A stretch of DNA of 64,000 bases from Motacilla alba alba. Lineage: Eukaryota > Chordata > Aves > Passeriformes > Motacillidae. The notes below the pieces were generated by a model, which was given only the letters and a program-made list of their open reading frames with translations, was not told the origin of the DNA and made no database searches. Below are positions 58,863-64,000 of the stretch, in pieces. The translations under genes and the position numbers were made by a program. The stretch is taken from the NCBI RefSeq assembly GCF_015832195.1, contig NC_052032.1:4780618-4844617 (forward strand), read 5' to 3'. The number at the start of each line of letters is the position of its first letter. Within the stretch, counting starts at the first letter, position 1.

Positions 58863-61800
58863 AAGGCTTAGCCCACCATCCAGACAGAGGAACTATCCCA
58901 CTTGGAGGCAGAGGAAATATCCCACTTGGATAAAAACCTCCTGAGAGAGTCCTTTCAGGAGCAGGGCCATGGCCCCCCCTCATTCCCATCCCCAAATCCC
59001 CAGAGAGTTTAAAGGATGAAGCTGTGCAGTCACCTGCCAGCTTCCCCCAGCCCAGGCCATAAAGCACAGAGGCAATGGCACCTCTGTCCCCGTGCTTCCC
59101 AGGAAGGGGATGTTAATATACCCCATCTTTATTATCCTATCTGAAAAGATATTTCGTTTTACCAGTTTTTACTACACAATCTCAATAACTCCAACTTGTT
59201 TAAAGGCTCACTGCTCCAGGAAAATGCATTACATCTTGGCTTTTAAATCTGCCAGCTCCCATTTATTGGTATTAATAATAGATTGGGAAAGCTGTTCTTT
59301 TTATTTTGGCCCTGTGAATATTTTTTTTTTTCTCGGTAGCTCTAAAATCAAATATTTTAAAAAGAAATTGTCCTCAAGCAGCATTGCTGTATCCTAAAGG
59401 AGGTCCCACTCTGTGTGCTGCTAAGGACTCATTTGCAGTGCTTAGGAAAGGGGAAAAGTGTTGGCAAAAATATAGCAAAACTGGGTAATAATCAGTTACG
59501 AGTCCAAAGTGTCCAGGGAAAAAGTTTTTAATAATAAATACCTAAATTAGTTTTCATTTAAAGTTTAGGCGTCTTTAATTTATAAATGCTATTTAGGCAG
59601 AGAAATGTTGATGAGGGCTGGAGTAATTACTTGCATAAGTGGAAATACAAAACTTTGGTGTTTCTACACAGTTCATTCTCCTCCTAACTCCACAGAGCTT
59701 TTTTTAAGCTGAGCTCACCCAGGGAATTGCTGCCTGCATGTTTATGTATTTACTGTAAAGCTATTCTTTTTTTTTTTAACTTTTTTTTTGCCAAGCCAGC
59801 ATTGGCTTTTTAATCTTTCACTCGTTTCAGCATTACTGTAGTGGAGGAGGATATTAATGGCCAGGCCCTTCTCTCAGGAATGCTGGTGTAAAAGCAGAGT
59901 AAATGGGCTGAAGTCAGTGGAATTTCTCCATATTTGAAGCATTCACACCCAGCCCCTGGTACTCAGGGGATGTGGGAACCTGGGATCACCTCGAGTTTAC
60001 CTTCACCTCTCTCCTGCTGTGTTAATAAAAATGTGAGAGTGGAATTCTGGCCAATAATAATTCTTTTCCCTCTGCTGTCCCTGTATAAATGCAATCCCTG
60101 CATTCTTATATTGAAGCTGGGAACCTCTAAGCAATTACTTCCCAGCACATTAGCATCCATGTGCTAAATGTTAAAGGGTTTATTCAGTGCATTGCAGATC
60201 AGGTTATTGCTGAGTCTGTCCATCATGCCCAGAAATTACTGCTCTAAGTGCTTTAAGAGCATGGCCAGTACAATGGAGATATAACCCAGCTGCAGGACTG
60301 CAGTGCTCCTATTTAGAGAAAGGGGTGGGGGGGAAAGCTGCCAAAGTGTTCAGATGCACAAAATCTCATCATCAAAAGCTCATTGCTGGAGGGACCAAAA
60401 AATTTTTTAAAAAAGAGACACAAACAACTTTATATTGAAATTGAGTGGAAATTGGAATAGTGAAGGAAATATGCTTTCTTTTTCAATTCCAGATGCTCAT
60501 TCAGTCTTTTGCCTGGGATTAAGAGGTCACTTATTGCAGCCTTAAAGGATAAGGACTGGGCTAGATAGGAGAATCAGCAGCTGTTTATTCTCTAAATGTT
60601 TGAATATGAATCAGGTCTTCCTTTTCAGAGATTTGCTTATTACTTTTATTTACCAGGATAATACCAGAAGTCTAATTAATTCTCCCTACCTTTTTCAATC
60701 TTCAGTCTCCCAGTGCTTCAGCAAAGCTGGAACCCTTTAGAGCTTTCTATCTATTGACTGAAATATCCTTGTTTATAAGGATGGCTATGTCTTCATCTTT
60801 TCAGCTGAGATTGCCTTAAAATGTACTAGTGCAGAGCACAGAGATAATGCTGGGGAAATAATAACTTCTTTTTTTTCTTTTTGCATTTGGTTATCAACTA
60901 GTGGTTTATTTCTGTGATTGTCTTTATCAGAGTCCATGGTGCACAGTGGTTAATGTTCAGAATGGTTGTTATCTCTTTCAAAATTTAGAAATATCAGCCT
61001 CACTGAGACATCCTGAGGTCTGGGGCTATGAAGTGACTGCTCCAAAATCACCTAGGGGAGGATTTTAAGGCTGAGATTCAACAGACCTAAATGTGATGCT
61101 CAAAAATCAGTGTCCAGTCCCAAAGTGCCTCTGCAAACTCTTTCTGGGGACAACTGCCACTCTCTGGAGGCAATTCTGGAGGCAAACGCAGCCCTGAAAG
61201 GACAGATGAGCTCTCTCTGTGCTAATTCAACAAGGATTTTGTTTATTTTTGATGATTTCTGTGGCTGACACTTGTATTACTGGAGTTTGCTGTTTGTTCA
61301 CAGCACTCTCTCTGCTGCTAAAGCCTTTGTTTGTGCGGTTGACCTGAATGTTTCCAGGTTTTAAAAGTTTTCAATTAATTCCTATTGACTCCTTTTAGAT
61401 TTTAAGAAAAATTTCCTTCTCCTTCTTGTGACTCTGGTGCTCCCAAAATAGTTGTTCAGTAAAAATAGCTCTTAATAACCCTGTGGCCCAAAGAGGGGCC
61501 CAGCCATTTCCTAAACACAGCACGAGGTGTTCTCTCTTGATTATGCATTCGTTATTGATAATTATTAATTACATGCTGGTTATTACACCACTCTCTTGTT
61601 CTACTGGCATGCTGTGCATTTCAGAGAGGCAAAAGCCATTCCAAGAGGAATGGGTGATATCTGCTGAGCACAATAATTAACAACTTTATGCTGATGATGT
61701 ACAACTACTTAGCCCTGAGCTCTGGAACACACAAGGAAGACCCACCCAGGCTGGTTCTCACCTTGCTGTGCACATGAGCCACTTTGCTCTAAGGCTGGGA

Positions 61801-61870
61801 CTCTTCTAGAGCCAAGAGAGGGAGGTGATAATTAGTTACCATTAATTAGGGGGCGTTGCCCAAGCTTGGG
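58863..61870. other. Unique non-coding DNA
   Basis: No gene recognised. An AT-rich block lies at about 59510-59640. A MIR-like stretch is possible at about 60985-61085 ('gtgactgctccaaaatcacc'). Poly-T runs occur near 59325 and 59768-59779. Confidence 0.45.
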
Positions 61871-61873
61871 CCT

Positions 61874-61966
61874 CTCGGATTTTTGCAGTGTGGTGTCACA
61901 CTTGGATTTCTGCAGTATGGTGTTACTCTTGGATTTTTGCAGTATGGTGTCACACTTGGATTTCTG
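61874..61966. repeat. 27-bp minisatellite, about 3.4 copies
   Basis: Units begin at 61874, 61901, 61928 and 61955 (the last partial), each carrying GGATTTYTGCAGTRTGGTGT with a few substitutions. The period is nine codons, so the minus strand stays open through the array, which explains the 198-codon minus-strand frame there. Confidence 0.92.
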
Positions 61967-64000
61967 AGGGACTCCAAAGACATCCCTGGTCATGCCCAGC
62001 CAGCTGGGCTTCCTTGAGCAAGGAAGGTGTGAGTAAGGAGTTCTTCCTTTGGTGTGCAAGAAATGCAAAGCAGGAAAATCGTGTCCCTTGCCTGGTGTCT
62101 GAAGTTGGATCATTACACAAAATTCACTTTTGAAAAGCTTGATCCTCCTTCTTCCACATCTCTTTGAGCACTCCAGGGGTGGAAACAACACAGAAACACA
62201 GCCTTGGCCATGGGGTTTTCTCCCCCTCCATCCATGCAGAGCACCAGGGCCACGGGAAAGAGCCAAAGCTCCCCCTGGCAGACACACTGTGGTGAAGGGA
62301 GTCCCTTGGGATTTACACCAACACCCAAACTTCCCTCCCAGCACTCCTTTGGCTCTGCCCAGCTGCTGTGTTTGGATTTCCAGCCGGGCTGTTATTTGAA
62401 TGTGCAGTAAGTAGCCTCTTGCTGGCAAATATGAGATGCTGATAAGCTTCTGAAATCTATATTCCAGCCTTGAGATAACAAGACAACAAATTTTTTACAT
62501 CCTAGGGAAAGAAGAAATGTGACAGGCTGTTAGGGGAAGAGATCAAGATAGGTGCAAACACAAATCCCTGTCCCTCCATTCCTGACTCAGTCATTCCCTG
62601 GATGACATTATTGGGCTGAGGGCAGTGTCCCAGAGAGGGGACAGAAGGCATGGAAGCACCAGGGCTGCAATTGATTTTCCTCTGCTGGAGCAATTACACT
62701 CCCAAAGTGGCAAAAAAAAATAAATAAAAACAAATGAGTCATAAACACCCCATTTGAATCTTTAAATGAATATCGGATTTTAATTACAGAGGTTTAATTT
62801 TTAGAACAGAAAAGCTACTTTTGCACAATTAGTGCGTGGAACTTTTAATTAACTTTCAAGAACTTTCTCTTACTTAAAAAAAAATCTAATTAATAATACT
62901 TAGGGAACTATTAGCATAAAATAAGTCATGGACGGGGTAGAGAACTATAAAGCATATATTGTACAAAATCACTTGGAAGAAAGACTTGTTAATTCTAAAA
63001 AACAAAGGCCAAGTTTCCAGCTTTCCTAGTTCTGGCCTACAAAGAGCCTTTTTTTGCTGAATGAAAGCAGGGAAAAGACATGGAAATCATAGGATTCAGA
63101 ACAGAAAATGGGTTTATGTTAATCATTTGCTGCAGAGACCTGGAAGACTGGGAGAGGGGGTCTCTTTCACCCAGCAGAGGTTGCTTTATTTGGGGGAATG
63201 TGACCCCGGTAGGTGGGGTGGTTCTGGGGAGATAGGGAGTAAAGGGGTAGGGAATAGGGTTGGGAGCCCTCTCAGTTGCTCCCCAAAGAGCCTAAACCCA
63301 GCTGTGAAGAGAGGAGCCGAGCCTCCCTGCTGGCCAGGAAAAGCAGAAGAGGCTCTGAGCTTTGCTTGCTACCCACCACGAGCTGGGAGGGTGTGGATGG
63401 AAGGGAGCTGCCAAATCAGGTGTACCAGAAACCTTCCCAAGGCATCCCACAGCCCTCCTGAAGGACAGGGTCTGCGTTTATGCAAAATCCACAAGCAAGA
63501 GCAGGCTCAGAGCAGGAGGGGGGACGGTGCTGTGGCGTTCTGGTGCAGGAGGATATTACTGCAGGAGCCAAGAGGGAAATTAAGTCAGGGTACAAGGACA
63601 CGGGGAGGGCAGCCTGTGGTAGAACTTGTTGCTTCAGTAATGGAACAACAGTGAATGAGAGTCACTTCACAATAATATTTTGCCCAGGTCTTGCTCCAGC
63701 TGAGTTTTAAATTAACCAGTGGATACAGCTGTCAGCATTTCCTTTATGAGATTGCTCCTGCACAGGAAATCCTCCACAGTGGAAGCAGCGTGTTTGGAAA
63801 TCTCTGTGTTTGAGCCTGATCATCTCGTGCTCTGCCAACATCGCTTTGACTCAGCTAAATGCACACTGAATTAAACTGAGACCTAAACATCCTGGACACA
63901 GTGTCCTCTCTGGCCAGCTCAGCCAGAGACAGCTTCCACCCCAGCATCCCTGCAGGGAAGGAAGGAAGGATGCAAACCTGAAGATTTGAGTCGTTCCTTT
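61967..64000. other. Unique non-coding DNA to window end
   Basis: No gene recognised. The 198-codon plus-strand frame at 63061-63654 overlaps three other frames and has no known motif. An AT-rich block at about 62750-62960 is dense in TAAT/ATTA cores. A short (GGAA)n run lies near 63956-63968. Confidence 0.5.

Noticed and set aside
63061..63654. 197-codon plus-strand frame
   Set aside because: Overlaps four other frames in GC-richer DNA. The composition is Gly/Arg-rich and irregular, with no known motif.
1..64000. CRISPR arrays, tRNA, rRNA or bacterial operons
   Set aside because: No regularly spaced direct repeats with unique spacers, no cloverleaf-type sequence recognised by eye, and the sequence character is vertebrate throughout.

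Overview
This window reads as non-coding DNA from a passerine bird, either intergenic or deep intronic. I found no protein-coding gene, rRNA, tRNA, CRISPR array or bacterial-type operon that I can support. The reading frames are short, overlap on both strands, are broken constantly, and match no family I recognise. The avian assignment rests on the repeats: fragments of the CR1 LINE, including its typical 3' end with ATTCTG-type tail repeats, and several short solo LTRs of the kind that fill songbird genomes. CpG is scarce and there are many A/T homopolymer runs, as expected of vertebrate bulk DNA. The species and chromosome cannot be told from the sequence alone.

Layout. From 1 to 18.5 kb the DNA is mostly unique, with simple-sequence runs, one old SINE-like remnant and an AT-rich, homeodomain-motif-rich block near 11.3 kb. 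From 18.5 to 27.2 kb lie four solo LTRs (18.6, 20.9, 24.3 and 26.6 kb) and two CR1 fragments (21.5 and 22.9 kb). From 27.2 to 37.8 kb there is unique DNA, a 22-bp tandem repeat at 32.8 kb and a CR1 3' end at 33.9 kb. From 37.8 to 42.8 kb is the densest repeat cluster: an LTR, a 59-bp minisatellite, two more LTRs of different families and a CR1 fragment. From 42.8 to 53.2 kb there is unique DNA with enhancer-like AT-rich blocks, followed by a CpG-enriched block at 52.3-52.9 kb. A 908-bp ERVL-like solo LTR follows at 53.2 kb, an LTR at 58.4 kb, and unique DNA with a 27-bp minisatellite near 61.9 kb to the end.

The nine LTRs fall into five families, called A to E here. Family A is at 18.6 and 41.3 kb. 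Family B is at 20.9, 26.6 and 37.9 kb. Family C is at 42.0 and 58.4 kb. Family D is at 53.2 kb and family E at 24.3 kb. Most ends can be fixed to the base from matching terminal inverted repeats and target-site duplications (6 bp for A and B, 4 bp for C, 5 bp for D). No internal retroviral gene was seen next to any LTR, so all appear to be solo LTRs left by recombination. Nothing here amounts to a new biological system. The points most worth checking are the promoter motifs kept in the family C LTRs, a pentanucleotide array that grew inside one family B LTR, a triple splice-acceptor-like tandem repeat, the CpG-enriched block, and several AT-rich blocks that resemble conserved non-coding elements.
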